This document shows positions 42,345-50,901 of a stretch of 64,000 nt of DNA, in pieces. Position numbers and translations under genes: made by a program. Where the stretch lies: NCBI RefSeq assembly GCF_000427805.1, contig NZ_ATYS01000002.1:243563-307562 (forward strand). The letters are read 5' to 3'. The stretch is from Budvicia aquatica DSM 5075 = ATCC 35567 (GTDB lineage Bacteria > Pseudomonadota > Gammaproteobacteria > Enterobacterales > Enterobacteriaceae). Every line of letters begins with the position of its first letter. Position 1 is the stretch's first letter. Below the pieces are notes generated by a model. It was not told the DNA's origin and searched no databases. It saw only the letters and a list, made by a program, of their open reading frames with translations.

Positions 42345-42370
42345 ATTACCGCTTATGCGGTAGTTTCTCT
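42345..42370. terminator. Terminator between convergent garK and emrB
   Basis: TACCGC-TTAT-GCGGTA followed by GTTTCTCT on the plus strand. Confidence 0.65.
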
Positions 42371-42404
42371 CTGTTTCACTCAAGCTATTCGCTGATTTAT
42401 TACC

Positions 42405-43940
42405 CTAATGTGCACCATCGCCATGCCTTCCGCCGCCAATGACAAACGGTGGTTTAGCAAACCAGATAAATATCAGCAAGAATAAGAAGATACCGCCAAA
42501 GATCCAGAAGATTTCATTAGCTGAAATAATCAATCCCTGATTAGTAATCTGCTGGCTGAGATAGGCAGAAACCTGTTCCGGCGACATCCCCATTTTTTCC
42601 ATAGAATCATAAGTTTGTTGCGATAGCGGATTATAGGAATTAACGGCTTCGGTTAAATGGGTATGGTGTAACGCTTCCCGACTTGACCACATGGTGGTGG
42701 TAATTGACGTTCCTACCGATCCCGCCAGCGTCCTTAAGAAGTTAGACAAGCTGGATGCCGCCGCAAGCTTGGATGGCTCTACGTCAGACAGGGTAATGGT
42801 TGTCAGTGGCATAAAGAAGCAGGCAATAGCAAAGCCCTGTATAAACTGCGGCCAGGCTACGGCAGCGAAGCCCATTGACGGCTCAAAGGTATAGGCACGC
42901 CAGTAGAAACAGCCAGCAAAGACGATAAAGCTAAAGGTCACCAGACGGCGCAGGTCAATTTTAGGACCATACTTGCCGATAACCGGAGCGAGCAATAATG
43001 GAATTAACCCTATTGGCGCAGCGGCTAAACCTGCCCAGGTGGCGGTATATCCGTATACCACCTGCAGTAGCTGAGGTTGCAATACGATCGAGCCGATATA
43101 CAGCATAAAGGCCAGGCTGATACACAGGCAGCCAATGGTGAAGTTTCTTGATTTAAACAGCGACAGATCCACTATCGGGTTGTCGTCCGTCAGTTCCCAG
43201 ATAATCAGGAAGGTAATTGCAACCACCGCAATAATGGCCAGCACGATGATCTCTGTCGAACTAAACCAGTCCAGCTCTTTGCCCCGATCGAGTAGCATTT
43301 GGAAGCAGCCAATTCCGACAACTAACAGCGCCAGACCGACCGTATCGATAGGTTTAATTTCTGTTGGCGTTTCGCGGTCTTTTAGCGTTGCCCACGTAAT
43401 CATCACAACGGCAATACCAACCGGAACGTTAATATAGAAGATCCAGCCCCAGTGATAATTATCACTGATCCAGCCCCCGAGTATCGGACCAAAAATCGGC
43501 GCAACTGTAACCGTCATTGACCACAATGCCAGTGCCATACTGCGCTTGAGGGGAGGGTAGTTATTAAGCAGCAAGCTTTGGGATAATGGCATGATTGGGC
43601 CGGCCACCAGCCCTTGTATCACGCGGGAAAAGATCAGCATTTCTAAGCTGTGAGACATACCACACAGCCACGATGCAACCACAAACAGGGTTGTTGCACC
43701 CATAAACAGGCGCACTTCTCCAACGCGTTTCGCCAGCCATCCGGTTAACGGAATTGAAATCGCATTTGCCACGCCGAATGAAGTGATAACCCATGTTCCT
43801 TGGGATATCGATGAGCCAAGATCGCCGGAAATGGTCGGTATAGCCACGTTTGCAATGGTTGAGTCCAACACTTGCATAAACGTCGCTAACGCCAGAGCCA
43901 GCGTCATCCAGCCTAGTTTGGCACCTTCAAGAGGTTTCAT
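42405..43940 (-). CDS. emrB: Multidrug efflux MFS transporter EmrB (DHA2 family)
   Basis: 511 residues, about 14 membrane segments, E. coli EmrB 512. Landmarks: FMQVLDSTIANVAIPTI (motif D1), GWLAKRVGEVRLF (motif A), GPIMPLSQSLLLNNYP, and APIFGPILGGWISDNYHWGWIF (motif C). With EmrA and TolC it forms a tripartite pump for uncouplers and hydrophobic drugs. It follows emrA by 19 bases. Confidence 0.95.
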   Translation of the reverse strand: MKPLEGAKLGWMTLALALATFMQVLDSTIANVAIPTISGDLGSSISQGTWVITSFGVANAISIPLTGWLAKRVGEVRLFMGATTLFVVASWLCGMSHSLEMLIFSRVIQGLVAGPIMPLSQSLLLNNYPPLKRSMALALWSMTVTVAPIFGPILGGWISDNYHWGWIFYINVPVGIAVVMITWATLKDRETPTEIKPIDTVGLALLVVGIGCFQMLLDRGKELDWFSSTEIIVLAIIAVVAITFLIIWELTDDNPIVDLSLFKSRNFTIGCLCISLAFMLYIGSIVLQPQLLQVVYGYTATWAGLAAAPIGLIPLLLAPVIGKYGPKIDLRRLVTFSFIVFAGCFYWRAYTFEPSMGFAAVAWPQFIQGFAIACFFMPLTTITLSDVEPSKLAAASSLSNFLRTLAGSVGTSITTTMWSSREALHHTHLTEAVNSYNPLSQQTYDSMEKMGMSPEQVSAYLSQQITNQGLIISANEIFWIFGGIFLFLLIFIWFAKPPFVIGGGRHGDGAH

Positions 43941-43959
43941 TTATACATAAACCTCGGTT

Positions 43960-45129
43960 TCATGAACCGGTATTAGCCCGAATGATATCGGCAATAAGGG
44001 TATTTATCGGTGTCAGATCGTAGGTCAACGCATCGGTTTGATAAGCAATGCCCTGACGGGGTTTATCAGCCAGAACCAGGCCTTGTCGATCGGCGGTATC
44101 AACCGTGACATCCATTGACAGCCCGATACGCAGCGGATACTTATCTACCTGCTGTTTATCGAGCTCTATGCGTACCGGTAAGCGCTGAACCACTTTGATC
44201 CAGTTGCCGGTCGCATTTTGTGCAGGAAGCAGTGAGAAGGCGCTACCGGTCCCCATATCAAGGCCGACAACGGTGCCCCGATAAACTACGTCATCACCGT
44301 AAAAGTCGCTGACGATGGTCGCCGGCTGACCAATACGCATATTGGCTAACTGAGTTTCTTTGAAGTTTGCGTCGACCCACAGTTGGTCGGCAGGAACAAT
44401 CACCATCAGCTTTGAGCCTATCTCTAGCTGAGAGCCGACTTGCACACTGCGGCGTGAAATATAACCGGTAACCGGGGCAACAACCTTGGTCCGCTGTAGC
44501 GTTAACCATGCGTCACGGAGCTGGGAAGAGGCATGAAGCACCGAAGGGTGCTGTTCCAACGGGGTACTGAGTACCAGAGCATTATTGGCATTATACTGTT
44601 GGATTGCTACATCAAGCTCTGCTTTTGCACTGTCTGCGGCATCTCTGGCGTGCTGAAGCTCTTCTTTACCGATGGCGCCGGCTTTACCCAATGTCTCTCG
44701 GCGAACTAAGTCGTGCTGGGCCTGATTTAACGCGGTCTTTTTCAGCTCAATATTGGCAGACAGTTGGCGATTATTAATAATCAATTGATGTGTTTGGCGA
44801 ACGCTGTTCGCTAAGGCGGTTTTTGCGCGTTCATAACTTTGTTCCGCATCTGTGGCATCCAGCGTTAACAGGATATCGCCCTGTTGAACAAAGTCAGTAT
44901 TATCAACATAAATGGCGGTGACGTTACCCGGTATCTGAGCCATGATTTGAACCTGATTTCCGGCTACGTAGGCGTCATCGGTGGTTTGGTGATGACGCAG
45001 CGCGACAAACCAATAAACCGCATAAGCAATACCAATCACAATAAATAGCGTGGCAGCAAAAGTCATCGCCAGCTTACGGTTTTTCTTTTTATTGCTTTGG
45101 GGTTGCGGGGAAGCGTTTTCCGCGGACAT
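43960..45129 (-). CDS. emrA: Multidrug efflux adaptor EmrA (HlyD family)
   Basis: 389 residues, E. coli EmrA 390. One N-terminal membrane anchor (about residues 20-45), then a biotinyl/lipoyl-like domain (QTTDDAYVAGNQVQIMAQIPG), a long coiled-coil hairpin and a beta-barrel (VVAPVTGYISRRSVQVGSQL, DANFKETQLANMRIGQP). It bridges EmrB in the inner membrane to TolC. Second gene of mprA-emrA-emrB. Confidence 0.95.
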   Translation of the reverse strand: MSAENASPQPQSNKKKNRKLAMTFAATLFIVIGIAYAVYWFVALRHHQTTDDAYVAGNQVQIMAQIPGNVTAIYVDNTDFVQQGDILLTLDATDAEQSYERAKTALANSVRQTHQLIINNRQLSANIELKKTALNQAQHDLVRRETLGKAGAIGKEELQHARDAADSAKAELDVAIQQYNANNALVLSTPLEQHPSVLHASSQLRDAWLTLQRTKVVAPVTGYISRRSVQVGSQLEIGSKLMVIVPADQLWVDANFKETQLANMRIGQPATIVSDFYGDDVVYRGTVVGLDMGTGSAFSLLPAQNATGNWIKVVQRLPVRIELDKQQVDKYPLRIGLSMDVTVDTADRQGLVLADKPRQGIAYQTDALTYDLTPINTLIADIIRANTGS

Positions 45130-45317
45130 GTCATTTCACCTTCAAATAGACGGAACCCAAGCGGGGAAACATCACCGTTCAGGAAGTAGTATGTAGTTGG
45201 ATTCTACGGGCTGTGTCTATTGTACGAGAAATTTGCGGATTCAGGCAGGCATAAGCCGCTATAATTTATCTATAACTAGTCAAATCGCATAGATAGCTAA
45301 AATATAGCGGCAGAATC

Positions 45318-45824
45318 TTACGCTTGCTCAATGGCTTCAAGGCGTGTGAGCAGCTTGCGGTTCAAGTGTTCAAGCTGTTGGCGTTCTTCATCGGTAAATA
45401 CTGACCAGACTTTTAGTAAGTTTGCATTTTGCTGAGGGAACAGATTGTCTAAAAATGCTTGTCCGGCATCGGTCAGGAAAAGATGCAGACAACGACGATC
45501 GCTGCCGCTTTCTTTGCGCACAATCCAGCCTTTTTTCTCAAGGTCGTCAGCGATACGCGTTGCATTTGTTCTGGAAGATCCCAGCGCCAGGCTCAGTTCT
45601 GATGGTTGAATCGATTTGTTTTCCTGAACGTTTAAAATAACCAAAGCCATAAATAACGTCTCGTTAATATCTTTGGCCTTGAAGTTTTTATTACGATATT
45701 CAAGAAGTTTTGTGTAGGTATGCATGCTCAGGCGGGTAAGCTTAACTTCCTCGTGTGGGAAATCACTTTGCATTGAATTATAGGTATCTAAGATGTTTTC
45801 GGTCGGCGAAAATGAACTTTCCAT
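45318..45824 (-). CDS. mprA: MarR-family repressor MprA (EmrR)
   Basis: 168 residues, E. coli MprA 176. Winged-helix core with INETLFMALVILNVQENKSI, QPSELSLALGSSRTNATRIA and the wing RKESGSDRRCLHLFLTD. It represses its own emrAB operon and releases it when it binds uncouplers or salicylate. AAGGAGAA lies before the ATG. The tailocin locus begins immediately upstream of it (46105 onwards). Confidence 0.95.
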   Translation of the reverse strand: MESSFSPTENILDTYNSMQSDFPHEEVKLTRLSMHTYTKLLEYRNKNFKAKDINETLFMALVILNVQENKSIQPSELSLALGSSRTNATRIADDLEKKGWIVRKESGSDRRCLHLFLTDAGQAFLDNLFPQQNANLLKVWSVFTDEERQQLEHLNRKLLTRLEAIEQA

Positions 45825-46104
45825 GTGCTATATTCTCCTTATTAGCGTTGCATTATAGTATCTTTGATAATAAAGAGAGTAAATATTAATAATCAGAAAT
45901 TATTAAAAAGATGCCTTATATTTGAATAAGTACCTATAAAATAAGGCGATTGCTGCGCTTTATTAATGCGTTGTTTTAATTTGGTGCGTCATGCATATGC
46001 GTCAAGAATATAAGCTATTTCCCAACAGTTTAGCCGTTATCTAGATCATTAATAACAGTATGTCTGATGGTTAAATCTCAGACATACTGCCGATAGTCAA
46101 TGGC

Positions 46105-46827
46105 TTACCAAAGGGTTGAAGACCAAAACACTCGCCCGATAATATGGATTCTTTGTTCAAACTCATCTTTGCTGAGCTGCTCATCAGGGTAATCGGTATT
46201 ATTGAAACTTTTAATAATCATTCCGCCGTCAGGGCGCGGGATCAGCTGTTTGACCCGAATCAGATTACCGTCACGGATGGCATACAGGTCACCGTCAATA
46301 ATGGTTGAATTGTTGGCGGTATCGATGCCGACAACGTCTCCGCTGCGTAACATCGGTGCCATGCTATTGCCGATAACCCGGACTACCCTGGCATTGCGGG
46401 CATTAACCCCCATACGGCGTAAGGTATAGCGACGAAAAGGCAGCGCATAGATCTCATGCTCATTATCGGGCATTGCCCCGTCGCCGCAGGCAGCTTCAAC
46501 ATTCAGAACCGAGACTTCGATAAATTCATCTTTATCGTGATTCATTGATTCCCATTCTTCAACCCGCAGGCTACTGGCTTTGATCTCACCGTCGTACTCT
46601 TCGACCGGTTTGGTCTTAGCAATAACCACATCTTCGCCAAACAATAACCACTGAGGGCTAACGTTGAGCGCTTCTGCCAGCTTGTCTAAATTTCGTGGTG
46701 AGCGGGTTTGGCCGGATTCAATTTTATTAATTGATTGTTGGCTGACTTTGATCTTCTCTGCCAGCGTTTTTTGGCTTAATCCCAACTGCTCGCGCCGCTT
46801 AGCAACGCGTTCTGCTAACGTTTGCAT
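46105..46827 (-). CDS. CI-type phage repressor with S24 peptidase domain
   Basis: 240 residues. An N-terminal XRE helix-turn-helix (about 5-60: GLSQKTLAEKIKVSQQSINKI) is joined to a C-terminal LexA-like S24 peptidase with Ser155 (IGNSMAPML) and Lys193 (LIRVKQLIP). The expected self-cleavage point is AACGDG near residue 114, a Cys-Gly bond of the kind reported for phi80-type repressors. RecA-stimulated cleavage after DNA damage would release the locus. Divergent from the Q-like gene across three operators. Confidence 0.92.
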   Translation of the reverse strand: MQTLAERVAKRREQLGLSQKTLAEKIKVSQQSINKIESGQTRSPRNLDKLAEALNVSPQWLLFGEDVVIAKTKPVEEYDGEIKASSLRVEEWESMNHDKDEFIEVSVLNVEAACGDGAMPDNEHEIYALPFRRYTLRRMGVNARNARVVRVIGNSMAPMLRSGDVVGIDTANNSTIIDGDLYAIRDGNLIRVKQLIPRPDGGMIIKSFNNTDYPDEQLSKDEFEQRIHIIGRVFWSSTLW

Positions 46828-46862
46828 AGTGATTCTCGTGATGTATAGAGGTATAAGATTAA

Positions 46863-46951
46863 CAACTAAATATAGTTCTACTATAACAACTAATATGTGT
46901 TGATCAACCTTTAATTTTCCACTACTATACTACCACAACCAATTGTTGTTG
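46863..46951. promoter_or_regulatory. Repressor operator region (three 16-base operators) and repressor promoter
   Basis: Three sites of the form CAAC-N8-GTT(G/C): 46863-46878 CAACTAAATATAGTTC, 46887-46902 CAACTAATATGTGTTG, 46936-46951 CAACCAATTGTTGTTG. The leftward repressor promoter has -35 TTGATC (46902-46907), 16 bases, -10 TATAGT (46880-46885), overlapped by the second operator. Rightward TATACT at 46925-46930 can serve the Q-like gene. The layout resembles lambda OR. Confidence 0.78.
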
Positions 46952-46966
46952 ATGTCCGGGGGATAA

Positions 46967-47326
46967 ATGAACAGTATCAAGACAACTTTAGAGATGTGGG
47001 GCAACTGGGCTCGCTGTAATGTGGGCACCGAATATTCGAAGGTCAATGTGACTTTTCAGGCGGCTTTACCTGAGAGCGGGCCCTTACTTTTCCGGACTGA
47101 TGATGAGCAAGGAATGGTGGTTGACTCAGCCGTTGCCGGGCTGCGCCATTACGACCAGTTAGCCTATAAGTTAGTGATTGCACACTATGTTTATCGAATT
47201 AGCCAGTCTAAACTCGCTAAGCAAATAGGCAAGGCTCAAAGCTATATTGCCGGGTTGTTAAGAATCGCAGAAGCGTTTATCGCCGGGCAAATTTTTGTTC
47301 AAACCGGTGAAGCCATTTCAGTTTAA
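46967..47326 (+). CDS. Q-like phage late antitermination protein
   Basis: 119 residues. LEMWGNWARCNVG near the N-terminus, followed later by LRHYDQLAYKLVIAHYVYRISQSKLAKQIGKAQSYI, resembles the Phage_antitermQ family (PF06530). Such proteins load on RNA polymerase at the late promoter and let it pass terminators. The gene is the only one between the repressor operators and the late promoter, the expected place. GGGGG lies just before the ATG. Family call is from memory of its pattern. Confidence 0.78.
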   Translation: MNSIKTTLEMWGNWARCNVGTEYSKVNVTFQAALPESGPLLFRTDDEQGMVVDSAVAGLRHYDQLAYKLVIAHYVYRISQSKLAKQIGKAQSYIAGLLRIAEAFIAGQIFVQTGEAISV

Positions 47327-47360
47327 AAGTCAACTAACGATGTGCCGAATTATCCTAACA

Positions 47361-47391
47361 TGCTGCCTTATGGCAGCATTATTCATTTTAG
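47361..47391 (+). terminator. Terminator after the Q-like gene
   Basis: TGCTGCC-TTAT-GGCAGCA followed by TTATTCATTTT. Confidence 0.75.
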
Positions 47392-47418
47392 GGGTCGACA
47401 CCAATAAAGTTGTAATAA

Positions 47419-47459
47419 CAAATAAAAGGTGTTGACTTCATCCGATTATCAGCTATACT
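47419..47459 (+). promoter_or_regulatory. Late promoter 1 (PR'-like) with operator-like site
   Basis: -35 TTGACT (47432-47437), 16 bases, -10 TATACT (47454-47459). CAAATAAAAGGTGTTG (47419-47434), matching the repressor operator form at most positions, overlaps the -35. The leader is short and ends at a strong terminator 80 bases on, the arrangement at which Q proteins act. A second copy lies at 61369-61426. Confidence 0.8.
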
Positions 47460-47510
47460 AAGCGGTATAAAGTCACAAAGTTGTATCCAAAAAGAACCTG
47501 TAGAGAAACA

Positions 47511-47539
47511 AAAGCCCGCATATCAATGCGGGCTTTTTT
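47511..47539 (+). terminator. tR'-like terminator after late promoter 1
   Basis: AAGCCCGCA / TGCGGGCTT stem followed by six T, about 50-70 bases after the predicted start. It would stop late transcripts unless antiterminated. Confidence 0.85.
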
Positions 47540-47730
47540 GTTATCTAAATTTGCAATGGATACTGTGGCTTTATTGGATACGTACGCTCTGAGATTTGAG
47601 CGTTGATGTACTAAAGGGAGAATGGTGTCGTCAGCGGCGGCTTATTGCTGCCGGGTACTCATAAGAAGTTGTTAAATCACCTGACACTATTATTTAGTTA
47701 CGGTTTACGTATTCATCGTTCGACTTTGGC

Positions 47731-47755
47731 CCCGCACCCGCGGGGCTTTTTTATT
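47731..47755 (+). terminator. Second leader terminator before the holin
   Basis: GCCCCGC-ACCC-GCGGGGC followed by six T. The 190 bases between the two terminators hold no gene. Confidence 0.85.
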
Positions 47756-47783
47756 TCTGCCAATTAAGGATTGGAATACATCG

Positions 47784-48101
47784 ATGCCAATGAAAGAACC
47801 ACAAACATACAGCATATTCAGCCACGTTCTGGTGTTGCTAATGACATTACTCGGTGCCGTTGCAAGCTACGCCTATCGGATTCTCAACGGCGAGGAGTTT
47901 CGCTGGTCGATCCTTTGCCTGCAGGCCATCGTGGCTATTTTCGCCGGCGCTCTGGTGCTGTTGACCGCCAATTACTACCACTGGGCAGCTGAATTTGCCG
48001 GCGGGATTGCCGGGCTGGCCGGTTGGTCAGGGGCTGAGTTTATTAAAACATTAGAAAAACGTTTCTTGAGGCGAATAAATGGAGATCAAGATGATAACTA
48101 G
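47784..48101 (+). CDS. Phage holin (LydA/phage_holin_3-like)
   Basis: 105 residues with two strong hydrophobic segments (about 12-32 and 43-66) and a weaker third (about 72-88), then a charged C-terminus KTLEKRFLRRINGDQDDN. This topology and the place directly before the endolysin identify a holin, which opens the inner membrane at lysis. A start at 47790 is also possible. It overlaps the endolysin gene slightly. Confidence 0.85.
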   Translation: MPMKEPQTYSIFSHVLVLLMTLLGAVASYAYRILNGEEFRWSILCLQAIVAIFAGALVLLTANYYHWAAEFAGGIAGLAGWSGAEFIKTLEKRFLRRINGDQDDN

Positions 48102-48516
48102 CCAGAGCGGCATTGACTTAATTAAGTCTTTTGAGTCATGCCAGCTTAAGGCCTACCTCTGTCCGGCTAAGGTTTGGACTATTGGCTATGGCCACACGTC
48201 CGGCGTCAGGCCGGATGACAAAATCAGCGTGATGCAGGCCGAACGTTTTCTTAAGGGGGATTTGGTTCGCGTTGAGCAGGACATTCAAAAAATCGTTCGG
48301 GTTCCTCTGACTCAAGGACAGTTTGATGCGCTGGTTTCCTTTGCCTTTAACTGCGGAACTCGGGCGCTGAGCACTTCAACTCTGCTGCGTAAGCTCAATC
48401 AAAAAGAGTATTCCGGTGCGGCTCAGGAATTTTCCCGCTGGATATATGCAGGAGGCAAAGTCCTGGCCGGGCTTGAACGCCGGCGTCGGTTGGAAAAGCG
48501 GATGTTTGAGTCATGA
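48091..48516 (+). CDS. Endolysin, phage lysozyme (GH24)
   Basis: 141 residues from the ATG at 48091, which has GGAG seven bases upstream; an ATG four codons earlier is less likely. T4/P22-type lysozyme: catalytic Glu in IKSFESCQLKAY and Thr in WTIGYGHTSG. The Asp of the usual Glu-Asp-Thr triad is replaced by Cys (AYLCPAKVW), a variant seen in many enterobacterial phage lysozymes. C-terminal FAFNCGTRAL and LAGLERRRRLE are typical. It cleaves peptidoglycan to release particles. Confidence 0.93.
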   Translation: MITSQSGIDLIKSFESCQLKAYLCPAKVWTIGYGHTSGVRPDDKISVMQAERFLKGDLVRVEQDIQKIVRVPLTQGQFDALVSFAFNCGTRALSTSTLLRKLNQKEYSGAAQEFSRWIYAGGKVLAGLERRRRLEKRMFES

Positions 48517-48914
48517 CTTTTTCGTTGAAGAATCTTATCGCCGTACCCGCGGGGATATGCATTGTTCTGTTGCTGCTTTACACACGCTGGCTGAGCAATG
48601 AGCTCGGTGAGCTAAAAAATATTAAGCAACAGGCAGTGGTGGCGTTAGCAGAAGAGCGGGCTAACTCAGCCAAGATCAGGACCCAGTACTTGCAAATCCA
48701 GGAGGTAATGGATGGTGTTGCAGAACAAAAAAGAGCGTCAGAAAAACGTACTGCAGCGTTGCAACGCGCATTGGCGCAAAGCCAACTGGCGAGTCCCTGC
48801 GTTGCTGAGCCCGTTCCTGATGCTGTTACTCAGCGGCTGCGTGAACGAGTCGCTGAAGTTAACGCCACCGCTGCCGGTGCCACAGGCCCTGTTTCAACCC
48901 TGTCTGGCCCCTGA
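48513..48914 (+). CDS. Inner-membrane spanin Rz
   Basis: 133 residues; ATGA overlap with the endolysin. One N-terminal membrane segment (about 6-24), then a long helical periplasmic part rich in Glu, Lys, Ala and Gln, as expected for an i-spanin that forms coiled coil and joins Rz1 to fuse inner and outer membranes. Identified from topology and position, with the Rz1 gene in another frame inside it. Confidence 0.88.
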   Translation: MTFSLKNLIAVPAGICIVLLLLYTRWLSNELGELKNIKQQAVVALAEERANSAKIRTQYLQIQEVMDGVAEQKRASEKRTAALQRALAQSQLASPCVAEPVPDAVTQRLRERVAEVNATAAGATGPVSTLSGP

Positions 48915-49029
48915 TTATCAGGTCAGACACTATGGGGACTATCCCGGCTATGTGGCTGAATTATTGTTGGTTATTCAACAATGTAACCAGCAGTTGGCCG
49001 GCGTTAAGCAGATTGTTGTCAACGATTAA
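48712..49029 (+). CDS. Outer-membrane spanin lipoprotein Rz1
   Basis: Up to 105 residues, read in a frame different from Rz and starting inside it, then running 115 bases beyond the Rz stop. The signal part RVPALLSPFLMLLLSGC ends at lipobox LSGC (Cys43), followed by a short Pro-rich part (PPLPVPQ) typical of Rz1. The true start may be an internal codon giving a shorter signal peptide. The extension past Rz makes it an overlapping rather than fully embedded o-spanin. Confidence 0.85.
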   Translation: MVLQNKKERQKNVLQRCNAHWRKANWRVPALLSPFLMLLLSGCVNESLKLTPPLPVPQALFQPCLAPDYQVRHYGDYPGYVAELLLVIQQCNQQLAGVKQIVVND

Positions 49030-49167
49030 TTCTGTTTTTAACGGAAATGTTCCAAGGCATAAAAGAGCGATCTTTTAGAACTAAAACGCCTTCAAAAAAT
49101 TAGTCGGCTCCCTCGGGCCGGCTATTTCATCAGGCGATTCTGCCACTATAAATCTGGAGATGTAAAT

Positions 49168-50085
49168 ATGTCACAAGGTGCTCGTCACTCTGTTTATTTT
49201 GTTAAAGAAGCCGTAAACGGTGAAACTCCTGCCGCTCCGGCACTGACCGTTTTCCGTGCGACTAAAAATACCTTAGATATTAAAATTAATACGCTGGAAT
49301 CGGCTGAATTACGTAATGATGCTGAAACCTCAGATTTCCGTCTGGGCACGCGCAGTATCGAAGGTTCTTTATCGGCCGAACTTTCTTTTGGTACTTTTGA
49401 CGATCTGATGGCTGCTGCACTGCGCAGTGACTGGAAAAACAACGTATTAACCGCCAATATCGAACGACACTCTTTTACCTTTGTTGATTATCAGGCCGAC
49501 CTGCCGGATGGCCAGTACACCATTTATCGCGGTTGTGAAATTAATACCATGGCGCTCAACGTCAGTGCTGAAGGTATTACTACCGTGGAATTTGGCATTA
49601 TTGGTCGTTCTATGGAGATCTCCGATACGCTGCCAACCGGCGCAACCATCAAAGATCGCACCACTTCAGCGCCAATGGATGGTTTCTCCGGTTCATTACT
49701 GGAAGACGGCAACCCGGTTTCAGTGATTACTGAAGTTAGCCTGAGCGTTGAGAATGGTATTGAAGCCCGCTATGCGGTGGGTTCTAAATATTCAATCACG
49801 CCAAGCGCTAAAAAACGTAACGTAACCGGTTCGGTAAATACCTATTTTGAAGATAACAGCTATCGTAAAAAATTCTTAAATGAAACCGAATCGAATATTA
49901 GTTTCGATCTGATTGACCCGGCCAATGCGGCGAAGAAATATATCGTTAAAATTCCACGCCTGAAATTTACCGAAGCTCCACGCTCTGTAGACGGTGAGGG
50001 CGATATCATGCTGAACCTGAACTATAAAGGCCTGCTGGATACTACTGTGGGCGCCAGTATCCAAATTACCCGCGCCACCGCGTAA
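49168..50085 (+). CDS. Flexible-tail tube protein (lambda gpV-like position)
   Basis: 305 residues, resembling the phage tail tube family typified by SVYFVKEAVNGETPAAPALTV-like openings and ending in a two-layer beta domain. It is the first structural gene after lysis, 75 bases before the G/GT pair, the place of tube protein in lambda-like tails. GGAGATG lies before the ATG. It would polymerise as hexamer rings around the tape measure. Neither a tail terminator (gpU) nor gpZ gene precedes it. Head genes are absent. Confidence 0.85.
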   Translation: MSQGARHSVYFVKEAVNGETPAAPALTVFRATKNTLDIKINTLESAELRNDAETSDFRLGTRSIEGSLSAELSFGTFDDLMAAALRSDWKNNVLTANIERHSFTFVDYQADLPDGQYTIYRGCEINTMALNVSAEGITTVEFGIIGRSMEISDTLPTGATIKDRTTSAPMDGFSGSLLEDGNPVSVITEVSLSVENGIEARYAVGSKYSITPSAKKRNVTGSVNTYFEDNSYRKKFLNETESNISFDLIDPANAAKKYIVKIPRLKFTEAPRSVDGEGDIMLNLNYKGLLDTTVGASIQITRATA

Positions 50086-50159
50086 TTAACCACTCCGGCA
50101 TACATTAATACATTGCCCGTGATTTCACGGGCTTTTTCTATTTTAAAAAGGATAAAAAG

Positions 50160-50567
50160 ATGGCCAGTTTTCATGATTTAAATATTGCGTCAAAGGCGAA
50201 TGCAGGGATTGAGGTGGCGGTGGTGATTCCGTCCGCAGATACAAATGAAGGTATTCCAACGGGCGATGTATTAACGGTATTAAGCATTTTTAGCGAACGT
50301 TTTCGTAAAGCTGAGTCTGAAGGGTATCGTCGAATTCGTGAAAGTCTCAAAGCTACTGAGGATAAAGATCAAAAGATTAGCCAATCGGTTTATGAGGAAG
50401 TTGCTTTAGATTCTATTGCTCAATTAGTCAGCGATTGGAGTTATGACGAGCCTTGCACCATTGAAAACGTGAAAGAATTTCTTTCTGCAAACCCGCATAT
50501 GTACGATCTCATTAACCGTCTTGCTGCGGACCACGCAGTTTTTTTCGGCAACGCCGCGACCAGTTAA
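50160..50567 (+). CDS. Tail assembly chaperone (lambda gpG-like)
   Basis: 135 residues. It lies between tube and tape measure, is small and acidic, and has a helical C-terminal half (RFRKAESEGYRRIRESL). Near its end the codons GTT TTT TTC contain T-TTT-TTC (50540-50546), the classic -1 slippery heptamer, ahead of its TAA (50565). Most ribosomes would make this short form. Family name is inferred from position and frameshift architecture. Confidence 0.82.
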   Translation: MASFHDLNIASKANAGIEVAVVIPSADTNEGIPTGDVLTVLSIFSERFRKAESEGYRRIRESLKATEDKDQKISQSVYEEVALDSIAQLVSDWSYDEPCTIENVKEFLSANPHMYDLINRLAADHAVFFGNAATS

Positions 50568-50878
50568 TTACGCGTTTGGCGGCGGAATGGGAACTTGATA
50601 CACCTCCTAAAGGTAGTAAAACTCCTTTACGTAAGCACCTTGAGAGGGTGTGGAAAACAACGGGCAAAAAACCAGCTAAATTATTGGCTTTGGATAGAAC
50701 AATACTTCCAGAAGAGCTGAGTTATATCTATCAGTGGTTTAGTGAGTTTTATTCAGGCCAGCCTTTTAGCTATAGCGAATTAGAATCATGGTGCCGATTA
50801 ACCGGTCGTCATCTTGATATAGTTGAAATAGATCTTATTAAGCGATTGGTTTTTTCTCGGAATGGTATATCTCCGTAA
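50546..50878 (+). CDS. T extension of the G-T chaperone, made by -1 frameshift
   Basis: After a -1 slip at 50540-50546 reading continues from 50546 (codons CGG CAA CGC ...) without a stop to 50878, adding 110 residues; the G-T fusion would be 239 residues. Independent initiation would need a TTG at 50576 without a ribosome site, so frameshifting is the better explanation. The T domain normally binds tube protein during tail assembly. This mirrors lambda G/GT. Confidence 0.8.
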   Translation, partial: RQRRDQLITRLAAEWELDTPPKGSKTPLRKHLERVWKTTGKKPAKLLALDRTILPEELSYIYQWFSEFYSGQPFSYSELESWCRLTGRHLDIVEIDLIKRLVFSRNGISP

Positions 50879-50901
50879 TAAGATAATTTAGGCGGTATGA
50901 A

